From Yersinia massiliensis CCUG 53443 (GTDB taxonomy: Bacteria > Pseudomonadota > Gammaproteobacteria > Enterobacterales > Enterobacteriaceae): a stretch of DNA of 64,000 bases. Of this stretch, positions 55,238-64,000 are shown in pieces. Made by a program: the position numbers and the translations under genes. Numbering within the stretch: the first letter of the stretch is position 1; the number at the start of each line of letters is the position of its first letter. Under the pieces are notes generated by a model. That model was not told where the DNA came from. It was given only the letters and a program-made list of their open reading frames with translations, and made no database searches. The stretch covers positions 49,370-113,369 of the forward strand of contig NZ_HE997643.1 in the NCBI RefSeq assembly GCF_000312485.1, in the 5' to 3' direction.

Positions 55238-55555
55238 TTAGCTCCAGAGTTTTTCCAGTTCATACAAACGGCGGCTCTCTTCTTGCATCACATGGACAAT
55301 GACTTCACCCAAATCGACCACTACCCAGTCCGAGACACCTTGACCTTCGACCCCTAGCGGGATCATGCCAGCCATGCGTGATTCTTGAACTAAATTGTCG
55401 GCCAGCGCCATCACATGGCGAGTCGAAGTACCCGTACAAATGATCATGCAATCAGTGATGCTGGACTTGCCTTGAACATCCAGAGCGATAATATCTTGGC
55501 CTTTCAAATCATCGAGCTTGTCGATAACAAATGCTTGGAGCGCTTTACCTTGCAA
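55238..55555 (-). CDS. rsfS: Ribosome silencing factor
   Basis: 105 residues: [40 protein letters not shown] and [32 protein letters not shown] are the Iojap/RsfS core. Binds uL14 and blocks subunit joining during slow growth. Confidence 0.97.
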   Translation of the reverse strand: MQGKALQAFVIDKLDDLKGQDIIALDVQGKSSITDCMIICTGTSTRHVMALADNLVQESRMAGMIPLGVEGQGVSDWVVVDLGEVIVHVMQEESRRLYELEKLWS

Positions 55556-55770
55556 AGGTTCCCCCTCGGGTGGTTTCTGTCCATAACGTTTTTTTGGGAC
55601 TGTTACACGGGAAGCCCGTCAACGGTGACCGATAATGAACGGTTATGGTGTATTTATCGGCAGGATGCCGCTGAAAGCCAGCTGTTTCACAGGGGTTTTC
55701 AGCGAATACCTGAAATTTAGCGGCGGAGTATACCACGGGTCAATGCCTCGCGATATAAGCCCTCAGCCCT

Positions 55771-56433
55771 TCACCCGCGATACAAACCTTGTAGTTCAAT
55801 ATATCGTTGAACCGAGCGGGGTAACAGGTCATCACAACTTTCACCGTTATGGCGTCGATGGCGAATGTCTGTGGCAGAAATGTCCAGTAATGGCGTATCG
55901 GCCAGATAGATTGCGCCTTGTGGCCGTTGGCTTAACGCTTGCGGATCAAAGACTCGATGTTCATCGAGCCATTGCTGCAACTCTGGTGTATCCAGTGTTT
56001 GGGCATAACCCGGACGGGCACAAACCAACAGATGGCACACATCTAGCAGTGATTCCCAACGATGCCATTTATGCAGTGACAATAATGAATCCTGCCCAAT
56101 AATAAACGCTAAGGGCAGTTGAGCACCACGTTCTTTACGCAGGGATTCCAATGTATCGATAGTGAATGATGGCGTATCACGCATTAACTCACGTGAATCA
56201 ACGCTGAACAGCGGATTACCGGCTACCGCCAGTTCAACCATTTTCAGCCGCTGCTGTGCATTGGCCTCGGGTTGCGGGCGATGAGGCGGAACATGATTAG
56301 GTAATAAAATGATGTGTTGCAGGCCTACTTGTTGAGCCAAGGCTTCAACTGGCTTCAAATGACCATAATGAATCGGATCAAACGTACCGCCGAACAAGGC
56401 ATGTAGGGTGCGAGTCGGGGATTTATTGGGCAT
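55771..56433 (-). CDS. nadD: Nicotinate-nucleotide adenylyltransferase
   Basis: 220 residues from the ATG at 56433 ([16 protein letters not shown]), GAGAG eight bases upstream; earlier ATG gives no site. ATP site [11 protein letters not shown] (about 12-22) and C-terminal [10 protein letters not shown]. Converts NaMN to NaAD. Overlaps the end of holA by 11 bases. The cobC/phpB gene that separates nadD from rsfS in E. coli is absent; only 215 bases lie between. Confidence 0.95.
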   Translation of the reverse strand: MPNKSPTRTLHALFGGTFDPIHYGHLKPVEALAQQVGLQHIILLPNHVPPHRPQPEANAQQRLKMVELAVAGNPLFSVDSRELMRDTPSFTIDTLESLRKERGAQLPLAFIIGQDSLLSLHKWHRWESLLDVCHLLVCARPGYAQTLDTPELQQWLDEHRVFDPQALSQRPQGAIYLADTPLLDISATDIRHRRHNGESCDDLLPRSVQRYIELQGLYRG

Positions 56434-57457
56434 CAAAAAAGCTCTCTGGTAATATTTTGCCACACATCAGCATCGATAACGTTTCTAGCTCAGGCCAGAT
56501 TGATTGGCCGTAATCTTGTTTCAGACGAATCTCCATTTGCGTTAACAAATGCACGGCCTGTCGTAGCTGCTGTTGGGAAAGACGTTGCAGCGCTTGAGTC
56601 ATCATGGGGCGGCGATTCTGCCACACTTTGAATTGGTCGAATAACGTGCGGAGCGGTACTTGATCCATGCGGCGCTTTAGCGTGAGCAACTGTAATAATT
56701 CACGTTGCAGTGTCCGCAGCAAAATAATAGGTTCGCTATCTTCTTGCTGTAATTGTTGCAGGATATGCCAAGCCCGTTTGCTTTTGCCCGCGAGTAAGGC
56801 ATCCAGCCAGTGATATGGCGTAAAATGTGCGGCATCACTAACGGCTTGCTCTACTTTTGGCAGCGTTAATTTACCATCGGGATAGAGCAAGGAAAGCCTT
56901 TCCAAAGCCTGTGAAAGTGCTAACAAATTACCTTCATAGCAGTAGCACAGGAGTTGAATGGCGGGATCATCAATCACCAGATTCTGGCTTTTTGCTCGCG
57001 CCGCAACCCAGCGAGGAAGCTGTGCCTGTTCGGGTGTTTGACAACTGACAAAGACACCGTTCTTGCTCAGAGCCTTAAACCAAGCACTATTCTCTTGTGC
57101 TTTTGTGAGCTTGTTGGCTCGCAGTATCAGCAAAATATCGGGATGTAAAAGCCCTGATAATTTAGTCAACTGTTCGTTCATCGCCGCAGTTAACCCACTC
57201 TCAGGGAAGTTCAGTAGTAATGTTTGACGGCTGGCAAATAAACTCAGCGCCTGACAGAGACTAAAAATAGCCTCCCATTCTGTATGGGCATCGAGTGCAA
57301 AACTGAAATGTTCGGTGAAATCATGTTGTGTTGCGGCACGACGAATATGGTCCTGACTTTCCTGTAGCAACAGTGGTTCATTGCCACATAATAAATAACA
57401 AGCACGCAGCCCCTCATGGAGCTGCGCGGCAAGTTGTTCAGGATAAACTCGGATCAT
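56423..57457 (-). CDS. holA: DNA polymerase III delta subunit
   Basis: 344 residues, clamp-loader subunit with an AAA+-like N-terminal half ([24 protein letters not shown]) and helical collar. Opens the beta sliding clamp. Its ATG overlaps the lptE stop (ATGA), and its stop lies inside the nadD start region. Confidence 0.96.
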   Translation of the reverse strand: MIRVYPEQLAAQLHEGLRACYLLCGNEPLLLQESQDHIRRAATQHDFTEHFSFALDAHTEWEAIFSLCQALSLFASRQTLLLNFPESGLTAAMNEQLTKLSGLLHPDILLILRANKLTKAQENSAWFKALSKNGVFVSCQTPEQAQLPRWVAARAKSQNLVIDDPAIQLLCYCYEGNLLALSQALERLSLLYPDGKLTLPKVEQAVSDAAHFTPYHWLDALLAGKSKRAWHILQQLQQEDSEPIILLRTLQRELLQLLTLKRRMDQVPLRTLFDQFKVWQNRRPMMTQALQRLSQQQLRQAVHLLTQMEIRLKQDYGQSIWPELETLSMLMCGKILPESFFDAQ

Positions 57458-58077
57458 TGGGCAGAGACACTGACTGCGGGTTTGCCGATATTGATTTCTT
57501 TGACGGGTGCCGTTTGGACAGTACCTGTTGTGCTGTTGCTATTCACTGATGTATCGCCATTCTCTTGCGCGTTTTTAACTTCAGCAGCATGTACGGTCAG
57601 GAGCTGGCGTACTAACTGCTGCGCAGCTTGTTCACGCATTTCTTGGCGAAGAACCTCGGCTTCCGCATCTTTTGCAAGTGCAGTCAACGGGTTATCGAAG
57701 AATGAACGGAAGACATTAACCCGTAGAGGATAAATATCATGGCCAGGAATTAATACCTGCGCCTGCACATGCAGCACCAGTTGATACTCAGCCGTTACAC
57801 CGTTTCGGAAGATTGACACGGTATCCTGATTTTCGGAAGAACCGATAATCCGCAGGGCCGGTAGATCTTTGCGCATCGGGTCATCAACAATAGTAACGTT
57901 GCTTAGACGCAATTGTTGACGCACTGCTCGGGTTAATGGGCCGTAAGGGTCAGCACTTTCGAGCAATAATTTTTGCAATTCAGGCGGCACCTGAGTGGTG
58001 CCTCGCAGATTAAAGCCACAGCCAGCGGTGACCAGCACCGCCAAGCCTAGCAACAGCGTCGCAATACGATGTCGCAC
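57454..58077 (-). CDS. lptE: LPS-assembly lipoprotein LptE
   Basis: 207 residues. Lipobox VTAGCGF with Cys20; LptE core [21 protein letters not shown] and the [37 protein letters not shown] helix. Forms the plug of LptD in the outer membrane. C-terminal tail (Ser/Thr/Asn-rich) longer than in E. coli. Starts 14 bases after leuS. Confidence 0.96.
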   Translation of the reverse strand: MRHRIATLLLGLAVLVTAGCGFNLRGTTQVPPELQKLLLESADPYGPLTRAVRQQLRLSNVTIVDDPMRKDLPALRIIGSSENQDTVSIFRNGVTAEYQLVLHVQAQVLIPGHDIYPLRVNVFRSFFDNPLTALAKDAEAEVLRQEMREQAAQQLVRQLLTVHAAEVKNAQENGDTSVNSNSTTGTVQTAPVKEINIGKPAVSVSAQ

Positions 58078-58091
58078 AACTCCTCCTTGTC

Positions 58092-60674
58092 TTAACCCAC
58101 AACCAGGTTAAGCAGTTTGCCAGGGACATAGATTACTTTACGCACGGTAACCCCATCCAGGTATTTAGCCACTAAATGCTCTTGACCAGCACGTTCGCGA
58201 ACTTGATCTTCAGTGGCATCGGCAGGCACAGTAATTCTGCCTCGCACTTTACCATTAACCTGTACAACGACTAATTTAGAGTCTTCGACCATCGCTTGTT
58301 CATCAGCGGCTGGCCACGGTGCGGTGTCAATATCACCTTCGCCACCCAGTGCTTGCCACAAACTAAAGCAGACATGAGGGGTGAATGGATAAAGCATACG
58401 AACAACTGCCAGTAATGCTTCTTGTAACAGAGCACGATCTTGCTCAGTTTCCTGTGGTGCGCGGCCCAACTTGTTCATCAACTCCATCACTGCGGCGATA
58501 GCGGTGTTGAAAGTTTGACGGCGGCCAACATCGTCGGTGACTTTGGCAATGGTCTTGTGCAGGTCACGACGCAGGGATTTTTGTTCATCCGTCAGGCTGG
58601 CAATATCTAACGGTGCAGTTGCCCCTTTTGCCGTGTGATCATAGGCCAGACGCCAAACACGTTTCAGGAAGCGGTTAGCACCTTCAACGCCAGATTCTTG
58701 CCATTCCAACGTCATTTCTGCAGGGGAGGCGAACATCATAAACAGGCGTACGGTATCAGCGCCGTATTTCTCTACCATGACTTGTGGGTCGATGCCGTTA
58801 TTTTTCGATTTCGACATTTTGCTCATGCCGGCATACACCAGCTCATGGCCTTCGCCATCGGTCGCTTTAACAATACGGCCTTTATCATCACGCTCAACGA
58901 TGGCATCAACTGGTGAAACCCAGACACGCTCACCGCTCGTACCGGTGTAGTAGAAAGCGTCGGCTAACACCATGCCCTGACACAGCAGGCGTTTAGCGGG
59001 CTCATCAGAGTCCACCAAACCTGCATCACGCAGCAATTTGTGGAAGAAGCGGAAGTACATCAGGTGCATGATGGCGTGTTCGATACCACCAACATACTGA
59101 TCAACTGGCAGCCAGTAGTTGGCTGCTGCTGGGTCCAGCATGCCTTCATCAAATTGCGGGCAGGTGTAACGTGCGTAATACCAAGATGATTCCATAAAGG
59201 TATCGAAGGTATCAGTTTCACGCAGGCCCGGTACACCGTTCACGGTGGTTTTAGCCCATTCAGGGTCGGCCTTGATGGGGCTGGAAATACCGTCCATCAC
59301 CACATCTTCTGGCAAGATAACAGGTAACTGATCTTCAGGTGTTGGGACCACGGTGCCGTCTTCTAGCGTAATCATTGGGATTGGGGCACCCCAATAACGT
59401 TGACGGGAGACCCCCCAGTCACGCAAACGGTAGTTAACCTTACGTTGGCCGACACCCAACGCGACCAGTTTATCAGCGATGGCATTGAATGCGTCTTCGT
59501 AACTCAAACCATCGAATTCACCCGAATTGAATAGGGTGCCTTTCTCGGTCATGGCTTCTTGACTCAAATCTGGCTCACTGCCATCTGCCGCCAAAATGAC
59601 CGGTTTGATGGGCAGGTTGTATTTGGTCGCGAACTCCCAGTCACGGGCATCGTGGCCAGGAACGGCCATGACTGCGCCAGTGCCGTAGTCCATCAAAACA
59701 AAGTTAGCAGCCCAGATAGGTAATTGCTCGCCGGTCAGCGGATGGATGGCGTACAAGCCGGTCGCCATGCCTTTTTTCTCCATGGTGGCCATTTCAGCTT
59801 CGGCAACCTTGGTGTTACGACATTCAGCAACAAAATCTGCCAGTGCAGGGTTGGTCGCAGCCGCTTGCAGTGACAAAGGATGACCGGCAGCAACGGCGAC
59901 GTAGGTCACACCCATAAAGGTATCTGGGCGAGTGGTATAAACGGAGAGTTTTGCTTCGCTATCGACGACATCGAAAACGATATCCACACCTTCGGAGCGA
60001 CCAATCCAGTTACGTTGCATGGTTTTTACCTGCTCAGGCCAGCTTTCCAGCGTGTCCAGATCATTGAGCAGTTGATCAGCGTAATCGGTGATTTTAATAA
60101 ACCACTGTGGGATCTCTTTGCGTTCAACTTTGGTGTCGCAGCGCCAGCAACAGCCGTCGATCACTTGTTCATTAGCCAGTACAGTCAGGTCGTGTGGGCA
60201 CCAGTTAACGGCAGACGTCTTTTTATAGACCATGCCTTTTTCGTATAACTTGGTGAAGAACCACTGTTCCCAACGGTAGTAGTCAGGCTTACAGGTAGCA
60301 ATTTCGCGATCCCAATCATAGCCGAAGCCCAGCAGTTTTAGCTGGTTCTTCATGTATTCGATATTGTCGTAAGTCCAAGGTGCAGGTGCGGTGTTATTTT
60401 TTACCGCGGCACCCTCAGCCGGCAGACCAAATGCATCCCAGCCAATTGGCTGTAACACGTTCTTACCCAGCATACGTTGGTAGCGGGAGATAACATCACC
60501 GATGGTGTAGTTACGAACATGCCCCATATGTAGACGCCCTGAAGGGTACGGCAGCATGGATAGGCAGTAATATTTTTCTTTGCTAGCGTCTTCAGTGACT
60601 TTAAACGTCTGCTTCTCTTGCCAGTGAAGCTGTACTTGCGTTTCGATATCTTCGGGGCGGTATTGCTCTTGCAT
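58092..60674 (-). CDS. leuS: Leucyl-tRNA synthetase
   Basis: 860 residues, complete. Class I motifs HMGH ([13 protein letters not shown], about 42-60) and KMSKS ([12 protein letters not shown], about 615-625); zinc-binding region with CCWRC and editing domain ([15 protein letters not shown]). First gene of leuS-lptE-holA-nadD. Confidence 0.98.
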   Translation of the reverse strand: MQEQYRPEDIETQVQLHWQEKQTFKVTEDASKEKYYCLSMLPYPSGRLHMGHVRNYTIGDVISRYQRMLGKNVLQPIGWDAFGLPAEGAAVKNNTAPAPWTYDNIEYMKNQLKLLGFGYDWDREIATCKPDYYRWEQWFFTKLYEKGMVYKKTSAVNWCPHDLTVLANEQVIDGCCWRCDTKVERKEIPQWFIKITDYADQLLNDLDTLESWPEQVKTMQRNWIGRSEGVDIVFDVVDSEAKLSVYTTRPDTFMGVTYVAVAAGHPLSLQAAATNPALADFVAECRNTKVAEAEMATMEKKGMATGLYAIHPLTGEQLPIWAANFVLMDYGTGAVMAVPGHDARDWEFATKYNLPIKPVILAADGSEPDLSQEAMTEKGTLFNSGEFDGLSYEDAFNAIADKLVALGVGQRKVNYRLRDWGVSRQRYWGAPIPMITLEDGTVVPTPEDQLPVILPEDVVMDGISSPIKADPEWAKTTVNGVPGLRETDTFDTFMESSWYYARYTCPQFDEGMLDPAAANYWLPVDQYVGGIEHAIMHLMYFRFFHKLLRDAGLVDSDEPAKRLLCQGMVLADAFYYTGTSGERVWVSPVDAIVERDDKGRIVKATDGEGHELVYAGMSKMSKSKNNGIDPQVMVEKYGADTVRLFMMFASPAEMTLEWQESGVEGANRFLKRVWRLAYDHTAKGATAPLDIASLTDEQKSLRRDLHKTIAKVTDDVGRRQTFNTAIAAVMELMNKLGRAPQETEQDRALLQEALLAVVRMLYPFTPHVCFSLWQALGGEGDIDTAPWPAADEQAMVEDSKLVVVQVNGKVRGRITVPADATEDQVRERAGQEHLVAKYLDGVTVRKVIYVPGKLLNLVVG

Positions 60675-61045
60675 GGCGGCCGGTGGTCCTATAGTGAAAA
60701 ACAGCTACGCCTGTAGCATCATCTGTTTCATATCATAAAGAGAGATCCGCATAGCATAGCCGATAAGCGGCAGCGGCAACAACACTCAGCACCCTACAGT
60801 CGGTTTTTTCTGCGTAGTGGATGGCAGAAATGGCTAAAGTGGGGGAGAAACAACCTGATGATGAAGTGATTTGAGTCATTTACGACTAAAATTATTAACG
60901 TTAACTTTATTACTGAGGTAAATCGATTCAAAACAAAGAGACAAGCAAGCGCCAGTTGTTGGAATAATCTTGTCGCTGTTTGCTTCATTATGATTTTGCT
61001 TTATCACAATTTTTCTTTATCACAACCGTGGATCGAGGAGACATT

Positions 61046-61528
61046 ATGAACAAGGTAGCTCAATATTATCGTGAGTTAGTGGCATCACTGACGGAACGCT
61101 TGAAAAATGGTGAACGTGATATCGATAAACTGGTAGACAGTGCCGAGCAACGGCTGAACGCAGTAGAAGAGTTAACTCACAGTGAAGTTGAGCAGATTAC
61201 TCAGGCTGTGCGTCGTGATCTGGAAGAATTTGCTCGTAGCTATGAAGAGAGTAAGGAAGAATTCACTGACAGCGTATTTATGCGCGTGATTAAAGAAAGT
61301 TTATGGCAGGAATTAGCGGATATCACGGATAAAACCCAGTTAGAGTGGCGCGAAGTATTCAAAGATGTCAGTCACCATGGGGTTTATCACAGCGGTGAAG
61401 TGGTTGGGCTGGGGAATCTGGTCTGCGAAAAATGCCATTACCATCTGGCTTTCTATACGCCTGAAGTGTTACCCCTTTGCCCCAAATGTGGTCATGATCA
61501 ATTCAATCGCCGGCCATTCCAACCCTAG
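61046..61528 (+). CDS. ybeL: YbeL-like zinc-ribbon protein (DUF1451)
   Basis: 160 residues from the ATG at 61046 (MNKVAQYYRELVAS; AGGAG six to seven bases upstream). Helical coiled-coil-rich body (VDSAEQRLNAVEELTHSEVEQITQAVRRDLEEF) and a C-terminal zinc ribbon CEKCHYH ... CPKCGHD. Function unknown. Divergent from leuS, converging on gltL. Confidence 0.94.
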   Translation: MNKVAQYYRELVASLTERLKNGERDIDKLVDSAEQRLNAVEELTHSEVEQITQAVRRDLEEFARSYEESKEEFTDSVFMRVIKESLWQELADITDKTQLEWREVFKDVSHHGVYHSGEVVGLGNLVCEKCHYHLAFYTPEVLPLCPKCGHDQFNRRPFQP

Positions 61529-61561
61529 CTCGGTGCACTAAAACTCACACCGCAGCAATAA

Positions 61562-61585
61562 CCCCTCTCTTTATCGTGAGAGGGG
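61562..61585. terminator. Hairpin between ybeL and gltL
   Basis: CCCCTCTC pairs with GAGAGGGG over an eight-base loop, between convergent genes. No T-tract is present. Confidence 0.6.
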
Positions 61586-61615
61586 CAGTATATTGACGAA
61601 AGGGCACTCCAGAGA

Positions 61616-62344
61616 TTAATGCAGGATTTTTGCTAAGAAGTCTTTGGCGCGGTCAGATTTAGGGTTATTAAAGAAATCATCTTTGTTGCTGTCTTCGACG
61701 ATTTTCCCTTCATCCATAAAGATTACTCGGTTAGCCACTTTACGAGCAAAGCCCATTTCGTGCGTCACCACCATCATGGTCATCCCTTCTAAGGCCAGTT
61801 TCACCATGACGTCCAACACTTCATTAATCATTTCTGGGTCAAGCGCTGAAGTCGGTTCATCAAACAGCATGGCGATGGGGTCCATACAAAGTGCGCGAGC
61901 AATCGCCACACGTTGCTGCTGACCACCCGATAGCTGAGAAGGGTACTTATCGGCGTGAGTCGTCAAACCGACGCGTTCGAGCAGTTTTAGGCCTTTCTCA
62001 CGCGCTTCAGCTTTATCCCGCTTCAGTACTTTTACTTGCGCTAAGGTCAGGTTTTCAATGATGGATAAATGTGGGAAGAGTTCGAAATGCTGGAATACCA
62101 TGCCGACTTTGGAACGCAGTTGCGCCAGATTGGTCCCTTTATCATTAACACCAATACCATTGACCGTAATGCTGCCTTTTTGAATGGGTTCCAGCCCATT
62201 AACGGTTTTGATTAAGGTTGATTTACCTGAGCCCGAAGGGCCGCAGACCACCACGACCTCACCTTTTTTAACTTCGGTGGTGCAGTCAGACAGCACCTGA
62301 AAGTGGCCGTACCACTTAGAAACATTTTTCAGGGAAATCATCAA
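61616..62344 (-). CDS. gltL: Glutamate/aspartate import ATP-binding protein
   Basis: 242 residues. Walker [10 protein letters not shown] (about 34), signature [13 protein letters not shown], Walker [12 protein letters not shown], switch His in VVTHEMG. Last gene of gltIJKL. Its ATG overlaps the gltK stop. Confidence 0.96.
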   Translation of the reverse strand: MMISLKNVSKWYGHFQVLSDCTTEVKKGEVVVVCGPSGSGKSTLIKTVNGLEPIQKGSITVNGIGVNDKGTNLAQLRSKVGMVFQHFELFPHLSIIENLTLAQVKVLKRDKAEAREKGLKLLERVGLTTHADKYPSQLSGGQQQRVAIARALCMDPIAMLFDEPTSALDPEMINEVLDVMVKLALEGMTMMVVTHEMGFARKVANRVIFMDEGKIVEDSNKDDFFNNPKSDRAKDFLAKILH

Positions 62345-63015
62345 ACAGTCCTTTTCTTCAAATAGTTAACCAGCATTGACGCGGAAATACTGATAACGAA
62401 ATAAACTAAACCGGCAAACAGCACCATTTCGACCCGTGTACCGTCCCGTTCGCCGATGTTGGTGGCGGTACGGAAGAAGTCGGCCAGGCTAAGGACATAC
62501 ACCAATGATGTATCCTGAAATAACACTATTCCCTGAGTTAACAGTAGCGGCACCATGGCGCGGAAGGCTTGTGGCAAAATAACCAATCTCATCGATTGGC
62601 CCTGCGTCATACCTAACGCCAAGGCTGCAGAGGATTGCCCGCGGGAAATGCTTTGGATCCCCGCACGGATAATTTCTGAGTAGTAGGCCGCTTCAAACAG
62701 CGAAAAGGCTACCATGGCGGAGATTAACCGAATATCAGTTTTTGGTGATAAGCCCAGCACATTTTGTAATAAGCTCGGGACCACCAGATAAAACCACAAC
62801 AGCACCATGACCAACGGAATAGAGCGGAACACGTTGACATAGATGGTGGCAAACCAACTGATGGCTTTAATCGGTGATAGGCGCATGACGGCCAGAACCG
62901 TACCCCATATTATCCCAAACACCACTGCAGTGATGGTTATCTTGGCGGTCACCACCAAGCCTTGCAGCAGGTAAGGAATGCTGGGGGCGATAGAACTCCA
63001 ATCAAATTCGTACAT
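62341..63015 (-). CDS. gltK: Glutamate/aspartate import permease GltK
   Basis: 224 residues, about five helices; HisMQ-type [30 protein letters not shown] loop near 110-140. Forms the channel with GltJ. Overlaps gltJ by one base and gltL by four. Confidence 0.96.
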   Translation of the reverse strand: MYEFDWSSIAPSIPYLLQGLVVTAKITITAVVFGIIWGTVLAVMRLSPIKAISWFATIYVNVFRSIPLVMVLLWFYLVVPSLLQNVLGLSPKTDIRLISAMVAFSLFEAAYYSEIIRAGIQSISRGQSSAALALGMTQGQSMRLVILPQAFRAMVPLLLTQGIVLFQDTSLVYVLSLADFFRTATNIGERDGTRVEMVLFAGLVYFVISISASMLVNYLKKRTV

Positions 63016-63755
63016 TATTTACTCCCCAGATTGCCGGGTAACTGCACTTTCTTTTCAACTAATCGCATCACTAACATGATCACGGCGTTGATCAGCACAT
63101 AACCAAGAGTGATGGCGGTGAAAGACTCATAAGCGTGAGCTGAATAATCCAGCAATTTACCCGCTTGTGCCGCCATATCCACCAAACCGATCGTTGAGGC
63201 AATCGCCGAGTTTTTAACCAAGTTGACCATTTCAGAGGTCATCGGGGGAATAATCACTCGATAAGCATTGGGCAGCAAAACATAGCGATAGGTTTGTGGC
63301 AGGGTCAATCCCATCGCCAAACCCGCTGCTTTTTGACCACGGGGCAGGGATTGAATGGCAGCGCGTACTTGTTCACATACCCGCGCAGCAGTAAATAAGC
63401 CAAGGCAAATCATAGAGGAGAGGAAGAATTGGATATTGGGGTCTAATTCGCTTTTAAACCACATGCCAATATCGACCGGCAGAAGTTCAGGAACCACCAG
63501 ATACCAAGTAAAGAATTGCACAATCAGGGGAACGTTACGAAACAGTTCTACGTAACAAGTACCGATTCCTGACAGAATCCGATTGGGTACTGTTCTTAAA
63601 ATACCAAACAAAGAGCCGATAAAGAAAGCGATCACCCAAGCGCACAGTGACAACGCGACAGTGACTTGAAAGCCGGACCAAATCCAGCCGAGATAGGTAG
63701 TATTGCCGAAGGGGGCAGCTTGCAAAAAAACGCCCCAGTTCCAGTCTATTGACAT
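63015..63755 (-). CDS. gltJ: Glutamate/aspartate import permease GltJ
   Basis: 246 residues; coupling region [40 protein letters not shown] about 130-170. Partner of GltK in the importer. AAGGGAG stands before the ATG. Separated from gltI by 177 bases holding a strong terminator. Confidence 0.96.
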   Translation of the reverse strand: MSIDWNWGVFLQAAPFGNTTYLGWIWSGFQVTVALSLCAWVIAFFIGSLFGILRTVPNRILSGIGTCYVELFRNVPLIVQFFTWYLVVPELLPVDIGMWFKSELDPNIQFFLSSMICLGLFTAARVCEQVRAAIQSLPRGQKAAGLAMGLTLPQTYRYVLLPNAYRVIIPPMTSEMVNLVKNSAIASTIGLVDMAAQAGKLLDYSAHAYESFTAITLGYVLINAVIMLVMRLVEKKVQLPGNLGSK

Positions 63756-63832
63756 AACGAACTCCCTTAAAAGGATGGATAAGCCATCCTGATGACTGAT
63801 GATTCAATGCGTTTCGGCTTCCCGAGAGGTAA

Positions 63833-63866
63833 CAAAAAAAGGCGGAGTGGGGAACGGCCACCCCGC
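63833..63866 (-). terminator. Intrinsic terminator between gltI and gltJ
   Basis: On the minus strand GCGGGGTGG and CCCCACTCCGC pair over a short loop, followed by seven T. It lies about 70 bases after the gltI stop and would lower gltJKL expression relative to gltI. Confidence 0.85.
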
Positions 63867-63932
63867 AGTCAATTACCCAATCGGTCCATCATCAATCAGT
63901 AGGGCAGGCAAGGCCCGCCCTGATTATTATTT
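63833..63932 (-). ncRNA. Possible SroC-like RNA from the gltI 3' region
   Basis: In Salmonella and E. coli the sRNA SroC is cut out of the gltI-gltJ intergenic region and ends at an internal terminator. Here the same gap has two hairpins (GGGCGGGCC/GGCCTGCCC-type near 63900-63921, and the terminator at 63833) ending in a T-run suited to Hfq. Position and structure support it; sequence identity to SroC is not checked. Confidence 0.45.
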
Positions 63933-64000
63933 TTAGTTCAATGCTTTATCGTTAGGTGCTTTGAACAGCGCCTTCATTTCGTCTGACAGTGAGAAATTCA
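63933..64000 (-). CDS. gltI: Glutamate/aspartate-binding protein, C-terminal end (rest outside window)
   Basis: The minus strand ends ...NFSLSDEMKALFKAPNDKALN then TAA (63933-63935). This matches the C-terminus of the periplasmic binding protein GltI (the LSDDMKALFKSPNDKALN pattern). Only 21 codons are visible; the gene continues past the window. Confidence 0.9.
   Translation of the reverse strand, partial: NFSLSDEMKALFKAPNDKALN

Noticed and set aside
60794-60988. Short minus-strand frame between leuS and ybeL
   Set aside because: No ribosome site and random composition; it covers the divergent promoters.
1-64000. CRISPR arrays and insertion sequences
   Set aside because: The short tandem repeats at 17.7, 48.5 and 54.7 kb have no spacers and no cas genes; no transposase with terminal repeats was seen anywhere.

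Overview
The window is a piece of an enterobacterial chromosome, most likely from Yersinia. The dacA, ybeD, lipB and cspE products look very close to what I remember of Yersinia proteins, the base composition looks mid-40s to high-40s percent GC by eye, and the right-hand block keeps the enterobacterial order gltIJKL-ybeL-leuS-lptE-holA-nadD-rsfS-rlmH-mrdA-mrdB-rlpA-dacA-ybeD-lipB-lipA-tatE-crcB-cspE. No database search was possible, so the genus is a judgement.

Left edge (1-5.1 kb): end of a prophage and its debris. A tail fibre gene and its assembly chaperone run up to a copy of the 3' half of a tRNA-Arg(TCT) gene, an attachment site. Beyond it lie a C-terminal integrase scrap joined directly to a C-terminal antiterminator Q scrap, then cargo genes: a secreted DUF1120 protein, an Ig-like (BIG2) fragment, a small secreted protein, a secreted TonB-C-domain protein and a 50-residue membrane protein.

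Metabolic/accessory block (5.4-35.5 kb): a GDYXXLXY/DUF2157-DUF4401 membrane pair; an operon joining an AhpD-like protein, a short-chain dehydrogenase and an amino-acid-type ABC importer, flanked by diverged copies of one short sequence; the pseudouridine catabolic operon psuK-psuG-psuT; a secreted double carboxymuconolactone-decarboxylase-domain protein; a sucrose regulon (cscR divergent from cscA-cscK-cscB, two palindromic operators between); a class A beta-lactamase of the CTX-M-like branch; yebE; a LysR regulator divergent from assT-dsbL-dsbI (periplasmic arylsulfate sulfotransferase with its own disulfide pair); an aldo-keto reductase with a TetR regulator; and a dicarboxylate-type transporter plus fumarase-superfamily lyase operon divergent from a GntR/UTRA regulator, with four evenly spaced operator-like sites between them.

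Middle (35.7-46 kb): roxA, an Atm1-type ABC exporter, several very small genes (51, 26 and 64 residues), a PrpA-type phosphatase, a degenerate acyltransferase-3-like protein, a LuxR-type regulator, a cold-shock-domain fusion divergent from cspE, crcB with a fluoride riboswitch, and a MASE2-GGDEF diguanylate cyclase.

Right (46-64 kb): core genes for protein export (tatE), lipoylation (lipA, lipB), cell-wall elongation (mrdA, mrdB, rlpA, dacA), ribosome and NAD metabolism (rlmH, rsfS, nadD), replication (holA), LPS export (lptE), leucyl-tRNA synthesis (leuS) and glutamate/aspartate uptake (gltJKL plus the end of gltI with a probable SroC-like RNA between gltI and gltJ). Short tandem repeats sit upstream of three genes (15 bp at 17.7 kb, 20 bp at 48.5 kb, 18 bp at 54.7 kb).

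The best candidates for an undescribed system are the AhpD-SDR-ABC operon (8.6-12.4 kb) and the lyase-transporter-GntR locus with its operator array (31.7-35.5 kb).
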